Assembly (NCBI RefSeq): GCF_022844465.1
Contig: NZ_JALHLP010000004.1
Span: 67,735 to 131,734, forward strand
DNA length: 64,000 bases
Direction of reading: 5' to 3'
From: Bradyrhizobium sp.
GTDB taxonomy: Bacteria > Pseudomonadota > Alphaproteobacteria > Rhizobiales > Xanthobacteraceae
The notes beneath the pieces were generated by a model, which was not told where the DNA came from, did not search any database, and worked only from the letters and a program-made list of their open reading frames with translations. Each line of letters begins with the position of its first letter. Position 1 is the first letter of the stretch. Both the position numbers and the translations under genes were made by a program. Of this stretch, positions 52,153 through 60,793 are shown piece by piece.

Positions 52153-52893
52153 CTAGCCCTTGTCGCCCGTCGGCGAGAACAAATAGCCCCCGCCTCGGAT
52201 GGTGCGGATGACGGCGGGCTTGGTCGGATCGATTTCGATCTTGCGTCGGATCCGCATGATCCGAAGATCCACCGCGCGGTCGAACGCCTCGGCGTCGCGC
52301 GCATTGGCCAGCTCCAGCAGCCGCTCGCGCGACAGCACGCGCTTGGGATTGGCGGCGAACACCTTCAACAGCCCGAACTCGGAAGCCGTCAGCGGGTGCT
52401 CGTTGCCTTCGTCGTCGCGCAACGCCTGCGCCTCGAGGTCGAGCCATTTGGTGCCGAACCGCACCAGTTGTTCCTTCTTCGCTGCGGCGGTCGTCGCCCC
52501 CGGCGCGCCCGGCGCCTTGGCCGGGGTGCTGCGGCGAAGCACCGAACGGATCCGCGCCATCAATTCGCGCAGTTCGCAGGGCTTGGCGATGTAGTCGTCG
52601 GCGCCAAGCTCAAGCCCGACGACGCGGTCGATCGGGCTCGCCGTCGCCGTCAGCATGATCACCGGAACGTTGATGCGGCTCTTGAGGTCCCGGATGATCG
52701 ACAGCCCGTCCTCCTCGGGCATGTTGAGATCGAGCACCACGAGGTCGGGCACCCTGGTCTCGATCACGCTGCGCAGGCTTTTGCCGCCGTCGCAAAGCGT
52801 CACGCCGAAGCCGTGCATCTTGAGGTAATCGCCGACCATCTCGCGGGCCGGTGCTTCGTCATCGACGATGACAATGTGCGGGCTCTGGGTCAT
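52153..52893 (-). CDS. OmpR/PhoB-family response regulator
   Basis: 246-residue regulator. The receiver domain has Asp11-Asp12 acid residues (IVIVDDE), phospho-acceptor Asp55 (LVVLDLNMPEEDG), Thr83 region LTATAS, and Lys104 (DYIAKPCE). The winged helix (about 145-240) ends with RTIRGGGYLFSPTGDKG. An Ala/Pro-rich linker joins them. ATG 52893 overlaps the histidine kinase stop (ATGA). Its targets are unknown; the sigma factor downstream is a candidate. Confidence 0.93.
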   Translation of the reverse strand: MTQSPHIVIVDDEAPAREMVGDYLKMHGFGVTLCDGGKSLRSVIETRVPDLVVLDLNMPEEDGLSIIRDLKSRINVPVIMLTATASPIDRVVGLELGADDYIAKPCELRELMARIRSVLRRSTPAKAPGAPGATTAAAKKEQLVRFGTKWLDLEAQALRDDEGNEHPLTASEFGLLKVFAANPKRVLSRERLLELANARDAEAFDRAVDLRIMRIRRKIEIDPTKPAVIRTIRGGGYLFSPTGDKG

Positions 52894-54635
52894 GACGGCT
52901 CTGTTACTGGCAGTGTAACCGTGAACGTCGATCCGCGTCCGGGACCGGCGCTCTCCGCGGTTACGTGGCCGCCATGCATGTCGATGATGCGCTTGACGAT
53001 CGAAAGGCCGAGGCCGGTCGAGCTTTCTCCTGCGGTGGGCTTGGCGGACAGGCGCTGAAAACGACCGAACAGCCGGCCGAGATCCTCGGGCGAAAGCCCG
53101 GCGCCGTCGTCGGCGATGCGGATCAGGGTGTCCTTTTCCTCGCGGGTCACGGCCACCTTTATCTCGCCGCCGATCGATGAGTATTTGATGGCGTTGCTGA
53201 CCAGGTTGTCGATCGCCTCGCGGATGCGGTCGGCGTCGCACATGGTGACGATGTTCGGTGGCGCCGAAACGCTGATCTTCTGCTGCTTGTTGATCGCCGA
53301 AGGCAGATTTGATTCCGTGACCTCGGTGACGAGGGCGCCGACGTCGACCGGCTCGCGGCGGATGGTAATATCGAAGGCATCCGCCATCGCGTCGGAAATC
53401 AGCTGGTCAACCATCGAAGTCAGGCGCTTGGTGGCGTCGCGGATGTGCTCGACCTGCGCGGTGACATTTTCCCGCGGCGAACCGGCACTGATCAGCTCGG
53501 TCAGCATTTCGGTGCGGCCGAGGATAACGCCGAGCGGATTTTTCAGGTCGTGCGCCACGGTGCCGAGAATTTCGTTCTTGAAGCCGTTGGCGCGCTGCAG
53601 CCGCAGCCACTGCGCCGAGAGCCGGCGATTGGCTTGCATCAGCGCGCGGGTCCGCTGGGCGACGCGGTCTTCGAGCTGGGTGTTTGCCTCATGCAGCTGC
53701 CGGTACAGAATGACGTTGTCGAAAGCGATCGACAGCCGGCTCGAGAAGATCTCGACCAGTGCGCGGTCGGTGTCGGAGAGCTGGCGTTCCGCCTGCAGCA
53801 GGACCACCACTTCGCGCCCGCTGCCGGTGCGCAGATAGAGCACGCTGCGGCAATCGGCGAACTCGTTCTTGCGGCGTTGGAACGCGGCCTCTACCATTCG
53901 CCGCAAATCGGGATCCAGCGCGCTGGAACTGGTGGTGCCGATGAAGCGGCTGTAGCAGCCGGAGCCGGCGAGCACCGAGAACTCGTTGCCATCGGGGCCG
54001 TCGTCGCGCAGCACCAGGATGCCGGCGCAATCGACGTTGAGCAACGAGGCGAGCTGGGTGAGCACGCCCTCCGCGAGGCGCTGCATCGATTTGAAATCAT
54101 AAAGGGTCGAGGCCGCGTCGATGATGATCTCAAGGCCGCGCCGGGTCTGGACCATGCGCTCGAGTTGCTGATAGCTGCGCAATGCTGCGGTCAGCGAGGT
54201 GAACAGCTTGTCGGCGGTCAGCTCGGTCTTGGCCTTGTAGTCGTTGATGTCGTACTGAACGATGACGCTGCGCTCGGGCGCCTGTCCGGGCTGGCCGGTG
54301 CGCAGGATGATGCGGACGGTTTCGTTCCTGATCTCGTTGCGGATGTACTCGACCAGTTCAAGGCCCGCGACGTCGGTTTCCATGATGACGTCGAGCAGCA
54401 CGGCGGCGACGTCGGGATTGTCGCGCATCAGGACACGGCCTTCGGCGGCGGAATAGGCCGACAGGATTTCCAGCGTGGCGCCGTTCAGGCTGAAGTCGCT
54501 CAGCGCAAAGCGGGTGCCCTCATGCACGGCAGCGTCGTCGTCGATGACGGCGATCTTCCATTTGCGCGCGGACGAGGCCTCCGGAGATGCTCCGGCATCA
54601 TCGATCAGGTGGAGGACATCGTCCGGCTCGGCCAT
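52890..54635 (-). CDS. Receiver-DUF3369-histidine kinase hybrid
   Basis: 581-residue cytoplasmic protein. Receiver (about 26-150) with acid cluster AVIDDD and Asp82 (VLLDVIMETD), then RIILRTGQPGQAPE and YDINDYKAKTELT, characteristic of DUF3369 proteins. A GAF-like DUF3369 sensor (about 160-310), a coiled coil (312-350) and an H-box with His362 (GTVAHDLKNP) follow. ATPase motifs are DNLVSNAIKYS, ADDGAGLSPEDL and STGLGLSIVKRI. It overlaps the upstream kinase gene by 31 bases and the regulator by four. The receiver suggests that the upstream kinase phosphorylates this one. Confidence 0.9.
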   Translation of the reverse strand: MAEPDDVLHLIDDAGASPEASSARKWKIAVIDDDAAVHEGTRFALSDFSLNGATLEILSAYSAAEGRVLMRDNPDVAAVLLDVIMETDVAGLELVEYIRNEIRNETVRIILRTGQPGQAPERSVIVQYDINDYKAKTELTADKLFTSLTAALRSYQQLERMVQTRRGLEIIIDAASTLYDFKSMQRLAEGVLTQLASLLNVDCAGILVLRDDGPDGNEFSVLAGSGCYSRFIGTTSSSALDPDLRRMVEAAFQRRKNEFADCRSVLYLRTGSGREVVVLLQAERQLSDTDRALVEIFSSRLSIAFDNVILYRQLHEANTQLEDRVAQRTRALMQANRRLSAQWLRLQRANGFKNEILGTVAHDLKNPLGVILGRTEMLTELISAGSPRENVTAQVEHIRDATKRLTSMVDQLISDAMADAFDITIRREPVDVGALVTEVTESNLPSAINKQQKISVSAPPNIVTMCDADRIREAIDNLVSNAIKYSSIGGEIKVAVTREEKDTLIRIADDGAGLSPEDLGRLFGRFQRLSAKPTAGESSTGLGLSIVKRIIDMHGGHVTAESAGPGRGSTFTVTLPVTEPS

Positions 54636-56698
54636 TTCGAAGTTCCGTCGGCTGCTGTCTGGTCGGTCCCCGCGGGTTCGCCCCTGGCGACTTTCGGCAT
54701 GATAATGCGGAAGGTGGAGCCCTGTCCTGGCCTCGATTCCAGCATCATCCGGCCGCCGAGCTGTTGAGTGACAAGATTGTAGACGATATGCAAGCCCAGT
54801 CCGGTTCCGCCTTCGCTGCGGCGCGTCGTAAAGAACGGATCGAACGCCTGCCGCTGAACGTCCGGCGTCATTCCGGCCCCGTTGTCGGCGAAAATGATCT
54901 CGACATCGTCGCTGCCGCGGGCCCGCGCCGAGATCGAGATCGTCCCGGAACGGCCGTCGGCGAAGGCGTGATTGACGGCGTTGAGGAAAAGATTGGTTAA
55001 TATCTGGCCATAGGAGCCTGGATAACCCTCGATCATCAGGCCGTCCGGCACGTCAACCGACAGGGTGACCGCGGCCTTCTTCAGCACCGGCCGCAGGCTC
55101 GCCACGATCTGGTCGGTGGCTTCACCGAGGCCGAACTGGCGGCGCTCGGCATGCGAGCGATCGACCGCGACCTGCTTGAAAGACTGGATCAGTTCGCCGG
55201 CGCGCTGCAGGTTCGCCACCAGTTGCTGCGCGGCATCGCGCGAGGTCTGGACGAATTCGTCCAGCCTGGAGCGGCGCAGCGGCTCGGTGCGCAGATACTG
55301 CTCGAACATTTCGGCGCGGCGCGCGAAGCTTGAGGCCACCGTCAGGCTGATGCCGATCGGGTTGTTCACTTCATGGGCGACGCCGGCGACCAGTCCGCCG
55401 AGCGCGGCCAGCCGTTCGGCGTCGATCAGGTTCTGCTGCGCGGCGTTGAGTTCGAGCAAGGCGCTCTCGGCCTTTTCCTTCGACGCGCGCAATTCGTCCT
55501 CGGTCTTGCGCTTGGCGATGGCATTCTCGCGAAACACCTCGACCGCGCGCGCCATGGCGCCAACCTCGTCCCTTGCGGTGGTGCCCAGCACGGCCCGATC
55601 GTAGTTTCCCGAGGCGATCGCGCGCATCGACGTCATGATCTGCTGCAGCGGCAGGCGGATCGAGAGCGAAATCAGCACGCCGACCGACAGGATGATGCCG
55701 AGGAAGATCACGGCGATCGACAGCACCCGGTGGGAAATCCCCGTCAGCGTCCGGTCGAACGTTGCCTGCGCGTTCTGCTCGCGCTGACGCATCTTGACCG
55801 ACAATTCGTCCATGACGCCGATGGCTTCGGCCTGGCTGGCGTCGATGCTGTTGCGGAGCAGATCGGTGCGGATAGCGAGTTGCTCGGTCAGTTTCGCCAT
55901 TCCTTCCCGCAACGCCACGGTGCGCGCCTGCAGTCGCGTCAGCGACATGCGTTGCAGGTCGTTGTCCGCCAGCTCCGACATCGCCGGAATGCTGCTCTCG
56001 ATCGTTTCGGTATTCCGCCGGGCGTCCTCCGCGGAAGCCGAGGCGAGCGACAAATAGTAGGAATTGGCGGCGACCAGCAGCGCCGTAAACGCCTCCCGGG
56101 ATCTTCCGAGCGGTGGCCAGATCGGCGCGTCGCGGTTGCCGGTGGCGCCCTCGATGACCGAATACAGCCTCGCCATTTCCCGCGCGGGACCGAGTACCTG
56201 CTGTTCGTAGGTCCTGGTGATGGTGTCCTGAACCGCGCGCAACTCGCCAAACCCGTTGAGAAATCGATTGGTGACCTGTTCGAGCCGGGCCACGGACCCC
56301 GATAGCATGGGGTCGGTCGCGGCGCGCGTGGAGAGCGTTCCGAGCAGTGCCTCGCGCAGCATCAGGATTTCGGCAAAGAGTTCTGGGTTTGGCTGATTGA
56401 TGTAGCGATGGATCAGGTTCTGCAGCCGGCTGGTCTGGCTTTCCAGCTGCGCCAGGATCTTGTCGGACTCCCGCACCTGCCGGACGTCGTCCCAGGCCGT
56501 GGCCAGAACCCTGCCGCCGTTCCATATCAGGACGGCCAGCACCACCACGACGGCGGAATTCAATGCCGCGATCGACAGGATGCGCCACCGGATCGGCACC
56601 GCGCGCAGCCACTGGACGATACGAAATCGGCTGCGCGCGGCAAAGCGCGCCGGCCGTTGCACTTCCCGGTCCTGTTGCGCTGCAGCCGTCAAAATCAC
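54605..56698 (-). CDS. Membrane sensor histidine kinase
   Basis: About 697 residues; GTG 56698 or TTG 56692 fits the AAAGGTGGGG site, the longer frame to 56860 is less likely. A helix (about 38-58) and another (about 320-340, SIAVIFLGIILSVGVLISL) flank a large periplasmic sensor, rich in helix and Leu/Arg. Then come HAMP, a coiled coil and a HisKA domain with VAGVAHEVNNPIGIS. ATPase motifs are NLFLNAVNHAF, FADNGAGM and GGTGLGLHIVYN. First gene of the three-gene signalling operon. The N-terminal ligand is unknown. Confidence 0.88.
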   Translation of the reverse strand: MILTAAAQQDREVQRPARFAARSRFRIVQWLRAVPIRWRILSIAALNSAVVVVLAVLIWNGGRVLATAWDDVRQVRESDKILAQLESQTSRLQNLIHRYINQPNPELFAEILMLREALLGTLSTRAATDPMLSGSVARLEQVTNRFLNGFGELRAVQDTITRTYEQQVLGPAREMARLYSVIEGATGNRDAPIWPPLGRSREAFTALLVAANSYYLSLASASAEDARRNTETIESSIPAMSELADNDLQRMSLTRLQARTVALREGMAKLTEQLAIRTDLLRNSIDASQAEAIGVMDELSVKMRQREQNAQATFDRTLTGISHRVLSIAVIFLGIILSVGVLISLSIRLPLQQIMTSMRAIASGNYDRAVLGTTARDEVGAMARAVEVFRENAIAKRKTEDELRASKEKAESALLELNAAQQNLIDAERLAALGGLVAGVAHEVNNPIGISLTVASSFARRAEMFEQYLRTEPLRRSRLDEFVQTSRDAAQQLVANLQRAGELIQSFKQVAVDRSHAERRQFGLGEATDQIVASLRPVLKKAAVTLSVDVPDGLMIEGYPGSYGQILTNLFLNAVNHAFADGRSGTISISARARGSDDVEIIFADNGAGMTPDVQRQAFDPFFTTRRSEGGTGLGLHIVYNLVTQQLGGRMMLESRPGQGSTFRIIMPKVARGEPAGTDQTAADGTSKWPSRTMSST

Positions 56699-56980
56699 CC
56701 CACCTTTCGAATGCAAGGCGGGCAAACACACGCGCGCGTCGAAGCCGCTGTCAGCAGTAGCGCGACGACAATTATTGCGGTCCGAGAGAACAGGGCACGG
56801 CTGTACACAGGTGAAAAATCCCCTTAGTGATGAGGTCTGCGGCTGGGGAAAAAGGTTCAACGCTTTCTATCAGGAAATGCCCGTGCCTGGCCATTGCAGG
56901 CTGGGCGGTGGCGGGCTGCGTCGGATTGTCCCGGCGGTGTGGCGCAATCGCAACGCGAGCTGAGCTGGGAGGCCGCCGTC

Positions 56981-57934
56981 ATGACCGCATCGCTGCCGGG
57001 TTTCGCAGGCTACGAGGCGTTCCGCGCCTGGCGCGCCGAGCCCGCGCGATGGTTGCCGGTCGCGCGCGACATCGCCCGCAGTCACGGCCTTTCGTCTGCC
57101 GCGCCGCTGGTTTTTCCCACCGGCACCAATGTCGTGCTGGCGCTCGACGAGAAACTTGTCCTGAAGATTTCCCGCCCTTATCTTCGTTCCCAGTTCGTCT
57201 CCGAGCGCGGCGCACTCGCCCAGCTTCAGGGACGCCTTCGGATCGCGATCCCCGAAATCGTCGTCGAAGGGGAGCGGGATGGCTGGCCCTATCTGGTGAT
57301 GACGCGGCTGCACGGCGTACTGGGCGCGGAAGCGTGGCCAATTGTGCCTGAAGCGCAGAAGGAGCGCGTACTCGCGAACATCGGCGAGACCATCGCCGAG
57401 GTTCAGCGCGCCTCGGTCGGCGCGCTCGCCGGGGTCGAGCCGCACTGGGGCGATTTCATGCGTAGGCAAATCGCGGGGTGTCGCGCCCGGCACGAACGTC
57501 TGGGATTGCCGCAGAAGTTTCTGGATGGGCTGGACGAGTTGCTGTGCGATGCAGCGGCGCTGGTTCAACTGGACAAGCCGCCGGTGATTCTGACCGGCGA
57601 ATACATCCCCGAAAATCTCCTGTTGAGCCGCGACGGATCGGGGTGGCATCTTGGGGGGCTGATCGATTTCGGCGACGTCATGACCGGAAGAGGCGAGTAT
57701 GACCTGCTTGGCCCGAGCGCCTTCATGACTTCAGGGGTGCCGCAGCGGGTACGAAGCCTGTTTGCGGGGTTCGGATATTCCGCCGCCGCGATCACCCCAG
57801 ATCTGAAGCGGCGGTTGATGGCGCTGATGCTGCTTCATCGCGCCAGCGATCCGGTCAGGCATATCCGCATCGAAAGCTGGCAACAGAAAGCCGCCAACCT
57901 CGAAGAATTGCAGGAGTTGCTCTGGCCGACCTGA
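56981..57934 (+). CDS. APH-fold phosphotransferase (aminoglycoside phosphotransferase family)
   Basis: 317-residue kinase-fold protein. ATG 56981 has gggagg upstream. The N-lobe holds the FPTGTNVVLALDEKLVLKI strands with a conserved Lys. The metal-binding loop IDFGDVMTGRGEYDLL is intact. The catalytic loop reads LTGEYIPENLLLS, where the usual HGDxxxxN becomes TGExxxxN: Thr for His and Glu for Asp. The family acts on aminoglycosides, choline, homoserine or small molecules. With this loop, either a shifted substrate or weak activity is likely. It is transcribed divergently from the kinase operon, across 282 bases. Confidence 0.84.
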   Translation: MTASLPGFAGYEAFRAWRAEPARWLPVARDIARSHGLSSAAPLVFPTGTNVVLALDEKLVLKISRPYLRSQFVSERGALAQLQGRLRIAIPEIVVEGERDGWPYLVMTRLHGVLGAEAWPIVPEAQKERVLANIGETIAEVQRASVGALAGVEPHWGDFMRRQIAGCRARHERLGLPQKFLDGLDELLCDAAALVQLDKPPVILTGEYIPENLLLSRDGSGWHLGGLIDFGDVMTGRGEYDLLGPSAFMTSGVPQRVRSLFAGFGYSAAAITPDLKRRLMALMLLHRASDPVRHIRIESWQQKAANLEELQELLWPT

Positions 57935-58074
57935 ACGCCGCACAGCCGAAAGCCCAAGGTTTCTGCGCCATCAGTAGGCAAACGCAGTCGTTGTATGCAG
58001 TCATTAAGGTCACGATCAACGACGTGCCCAGCGCCAACTGGCGCACCGACCGCGGCGTTCGACACTTGGTTCAG

Positions 58075-58301
58075 ACGGGGTGCTCAACCTGCTGCAGGAC
58101 CTCCAAGCGTCGATGGGGATGAGCTATTTGTTCGTGTCGCATGATCCGAATGTGGTACGCTTGCTGTGCGACCGTGTCATCGTGATGCGCAGCGGGCGAG
58201 TCGTCGAGCAGGATACTTCGGAGAGCGTACTCGGCGATCCGCAGCACGCCTGCACCAAGGAGTTGCTGACGGCGATCCCGCATCCGCCGTTGCCGGTTTG
58301 A
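58075..58301 (+). pseudogene. C-terminal remnant of an oligopeptide ABC ATPase
   Basis: About 73 codons resemble the end of a GsiA/DppF-type ATPase: LLQDLQASMGMSYLFVSHD, then DRVIVMRSGRVVE, then GDPQHACTKELLTAIP. The Walker A, signature and Walker B regions are missing and the preceding DNA carries no ATPase sequence. It is not a copy of the DppF encoded at 12127, whose same region differs at many positions. It is a deletion remnant or the end of a lost importer operon. Confidence 0.8.
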
Positions 58302-58304
58302 TCG

Positions 58305-58380
58305 TCATGCCCCGCAGAGGCGGGGCATCCAGTACCCACGGTGGTGTTTACTGGATCGCCCGCCTGCGCGGGCGATGACA
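58305..58380. repeat. Dispersed palindromic repeat, family C
   Basis: Starts gtcatgccccgcagaggcgg and ends tcgcccgcctgcgcgggcgatgaca; contains actggatcgcccgc as at 46326. It spans the gap between the ATPase remnant and the atzG-like gene, whose ribosome binding site (agagggagag) begins directly after it. Confidence 0.78.
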
Positions 58381-58395
58381 AAGAGGGAGAGTACA

Positions 58396-58581
58396 GTGAC
58401 CGTTGAGAACGCCCTGGACAGTTACATCGACGCCGTCGCCAAGGCGCTGGCGTTGCCGCTAGAGGAAGCCTGGCGTCCGGCGGTGCGGGCGAACCTCGAA
58501 GTCTCGCTGCGGCTGGCGCGGCTGGTCGACGAGTTTCCGCTGCCGGATGAAACCGAGCCGGCCAGTGTCTTTGCAGCGTGA
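58396..58581 (+). CDS. atzG: AtzG-like / HpxX-like small subunit (DUF4089)
   Basis: 61-residue helical protein; GTG 58396 is chosen because agagggagag precedes it, whereas ATG 58375 lies inside the repeat. Pattern LDSYIDAVAKALALPLEEAW followed by VRANLEVSLRLARLVDEFPL is the DUF4089 signature. In AtzEG the small chain binds the amidase and is needed for stability and activity. The amidase gene follows eight bases later, so the two chains are made together. Confidence 0.87.
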   Translation: MTVENALDSYIDAVAKALALPLEEAWRPAVRANLEVSLRLARLVDEFPLPDETEPASVFAA

Positions 58582-58588
58582 TGGCGCC

Positions 58589-59986
58589 ATGAGCACAAAT
58601 ACCGACGGGCTGACGGCCCAGCAAATTGCGCAGGCCGTGGCCGGCGGCAATCTCTCCGCGCTCGGCGCGACCGAGGCCGCGTTGGGACGGATCGCCAAAC
58701 GCGATTCCGTGCTGAACGCCTTTACCGACATCACCGCCGACCGCGCCCGGGCCAGCGCCCGCGCGATCGACGCCGCCATCGCCGCCGGCCGGAACGTCGG
58801 CCCGCTCGCCGGCGTGCCGTTCGCGGTGAAGAATTTGTTCGACGTCAAAGGCCTTGCCACCCGCGCCGGATCGAAGATCAACCGCGATCTGGCGCCGTCG
58901 CCGCGCGACGCCACCCTGATCGAGCGCATGGAAGCGGCGGGCGCGATCCTGGTCGGCGCGCTCAACATGGGCGAATACGCCTACGACTTCACCGGCGAGA
59001 ACGTGCATGACGGCCCGTCGCGCAATCCGCACGACCCGACGCGGATGACCGGCGGCTCCTCCGGCGGCTCCGGCAGTGCGGTCGGCGGCGGGCTGGTTCC
59101 GATCGCGCTCGGGTCCGACACCAATGGTTCGATCCGGGTGCCGGCGTCGTTCTGCGGCGTCTTCGGCCTGAAGCCGACCTACGGCCGGTTGTCGCGGGCG
59201 CGCAGCTTTCCCTTTGTCGCAAGCTTCGATCATCTCGGCCCGTTCGCGCGCAGCACCGGCGACCTCGCGCTCGCCTATGACGCCATGCAGGGGCCCGATG
59301 CCGACGACGCGGCTTGCACAACCCGGCCGGTCGAGCCCGTCACCGCGCTGCTGGCGCAAGGGATCTCCGGTCTGCGGATCGCGATTGCCGGCGGCCACTT
59401 CCAGAACAATGTGTTTCCGGAAGCGGTCGAGGCCGTGGCGCGCGTCGCCAGGGCGCTCGAGGCCACCCAAACCGTTGAAATTCCCGAGGCCGCACGGGCC
59501 CGCGCCGCGGCCTACGTCATCACCACCACCGAGGGCGCGTCGCTGCATCTCGACCGCCTGCGCCAGCGCCCGAACGATTTCGATCCGGCGGTGCGCGACC
59601 GCCTGATCGCCGGCGCGATGATTCCGGCGCCGCTGGTCGATCGCGCGCAGAAGTTCCGTCGCTGGTATCGCGCCAGGGTGCTGGAGTTGTTCGGCACGGT
59701 GGACGTGATCCTCGCACCCGCCACGCCCTGCATCGCGCCGAAGCTCGGTCAGGCCACCTTCATGCTCGATGGCGTCGAACTGCCGGTTCGCGCCAATATC
59801 GGCATCCATACCCAGCCGATTTCGTTCATCGGCCTGCCGGTGGTCGCAGTGCCGGTACCGCTGGTGCCGATGCCGATCGGCGTCCAGATCATTGCGGCGC
59901 CCTGGCGCGAGGATATCGTGTTGCGGGTGGCGCATGCGCTGGAACGCATGGGCGTCGTCGCAGCGCCAGCCCCGAGAGGACTATAA
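58589..59986 (+). CDS. atzE: AtzE-family amidohydrolase (amidase signature)
   Basis: 465-residue amidase-signature enzyme. The catalytic triad is readable: Lys81 (FAVKNLFD), cis-Ser157 (TGGSSGGS) and nucleophile Ser181 ([11 protein letters not shown]). The family hydrolyses 1-carboxybiuret to urea-1,3-dicarboxylate in cyanuric acid breakdown; HpxY, a related protein, acts in oxalurate catabolism. ATG 58589 follows the AtzG stop closely. It forms a complex with AtzG. The substrate here is a small ureide or amide but the exact one is not fixed by sequence. Confidence 0.88.
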   Translation: MSTNTDGLTAQQIAQAVAGGNLSALGATEAALGRIAKRDSVLNAFTDITADRARASARAIDAAIAAGRNVGPLAGVPFAVKNLFDVKGLATRAGSKINRDLAPSPRDATLIERMEAAGAILVGALNMGEYAYDFTGENVHDGPSRNPHDPTRMTGGSSGGSGSAVGGGLVPIALGSDTNGSIRVPASFCGVFGLKPTYGRLSRARSFPFVASFDHLGPFARSTGDLALAYDAMQGPDADDAACTTRPVEPVTALLAQGISGLRIAIAGGHFQNNVFPEAVEAVARVARALEATQTVEIPEAARARAAAYVITTTEGASLHLDRLRQRPNDFDPAVRDRLIAGAMIPAPLVDRAQKFRRWYRARVLELFGTVDVILAPATPCIAPKLGQATFMLDGVELPVRANIGIHTQPISFIGLPVVAVPVPLVPMPIGVQIIAAPWREDIVLRVAHALERMGVVAAPAPRGL

Positions 59987-59988
59987 CG

Positions 59989-60387
59989 ATGGAGATCGAT
60001 CTTCCCGATGTGCTGGCCGAGGTGACCGCGCAATTCGCGCGCTACGAAAAGGCGCTGGTGTCGAACGACGTCGCGGTGCTGGATGAATTGTTCCGCAACG
60101 ATCCCCGCACGCTGCGCTACGGCATCGCTGAAAACCTCTACGGCTACGAGGCGATCATGGGGTTTCGCGCCGCGCGCTCGCCGGTCGGGCTGGGGCGCAG
60201 GACCGACAGGACCGTGATCACGAGCTACGGCCGCGATACCGCGGTCGCCTCGACGCTGTTCTATCGCGATAGCCTGCCCGGCAAGGTCGGTCGCCAGATG
60301 CAGACCTGGGTGCGCTTTCCCGATGGCTGGAAAGTCGTCGCCGCCCATGTCAGCGTCATCCCCGACCCGGGGGCCACGACGGCATGA
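59989..60387 (+). CDS. atzH: AtzH/HpxZ-like protein (DUF3225)
   Basis: 132-residue single-domain protein of the NTF2-like SnoaL fold, DUF3225. [22 protein letters not shown], the [17 protein letters not shown] segment and [16 protein letters not shown] are typical. In Pseudomonas ADP AtzH decarboxylates/hydrolyses a dicarboxyurea by-product; HpxZ is needed for oxalurate use. ATG 59989 lies two bases after the AtzE stop, giving a tight atzG-atzE-atzH unit. The missing first enzyme of either pathway is not in the window. Confidence 0.87.
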   Translation: MEIDLPDVLAEVTAQFARYEKALVSNDVAVLDELFRNDPRTLRYGIAENLYGYEAIMGFRAARSPVGLGRRTDRTVITSYGRDTAVASTLFYRDSLPGKVGRQMQTWVRFPDGWKVVAAHVSVIPDPGATTA

Positions 60388-60793
60388 GCCTGGCAGCGTG
60401 GCGTCGCGGTGGCGACAAAACAAAGGTGATGAACGGCGAAACGTAGCGGTCGAGATCGAGCATCTGGCCGTGATCGGCGGCGAACTCCACCGGGCTGAAG
60501 CGGCTCGATTTGCTCGGACTCAGCGGTCGATTAACCGACAGGCTCCGCGCCCTGAAAGCTGCGACAATGGGCGATTGGCTTGAACTATAATTCTTGCCAT
60601 TGGCGCTGCCTGCGAATTATGGTGCAGACGGCTGGGCATACGCCGAAGGTTTCCAGACGGAGCCGGCGGTTCATGCTTGCCGCTGACCGGTGATTTCGCG
60701 CACAAAATACCTCACCACAAGAGGCGCGCGGGACAAGCGCGGCTGATCACCCGTGAGAGCGGGTTCGGTTCGATAACGAGGAGGGGAGTTATT
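60388..60793. other. 406-base gap upstream of the branched-chain-type importer
   Basis: No convincing gene. Short frames crossing it lack a ribosome binding site and family signature. It contains a perfect tataat (60586-60591) overlapped by the inverted repeat ataattc-N20-gaattat (60587-60620), a likely promoter/operator. The ribosome binding site aggagggga of the binding protein lies at the right end. Confidence 0.6.
60586..60620 (+). promoter_or_regulatory. Candidate promoter and overlapping operator of the liv-type operon
   Basis: tataat at 60586-60591 with a gacaat hexamer 17 bases upstream as a poor -35 candidate, and an ataattc / gaattat inverted repeat covering the -10. A regulator binding there would block the promoter. 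The binding-protein gene starts 175 bases downstream. Predicted only from pattern. Confidence 0.35.

Noticed and set aside
60323..60583. 86-codon frame downstream of atzH
   Set aside because: Starts inside atzH in another frame, has no ribosome binding site and a random-looking composition.
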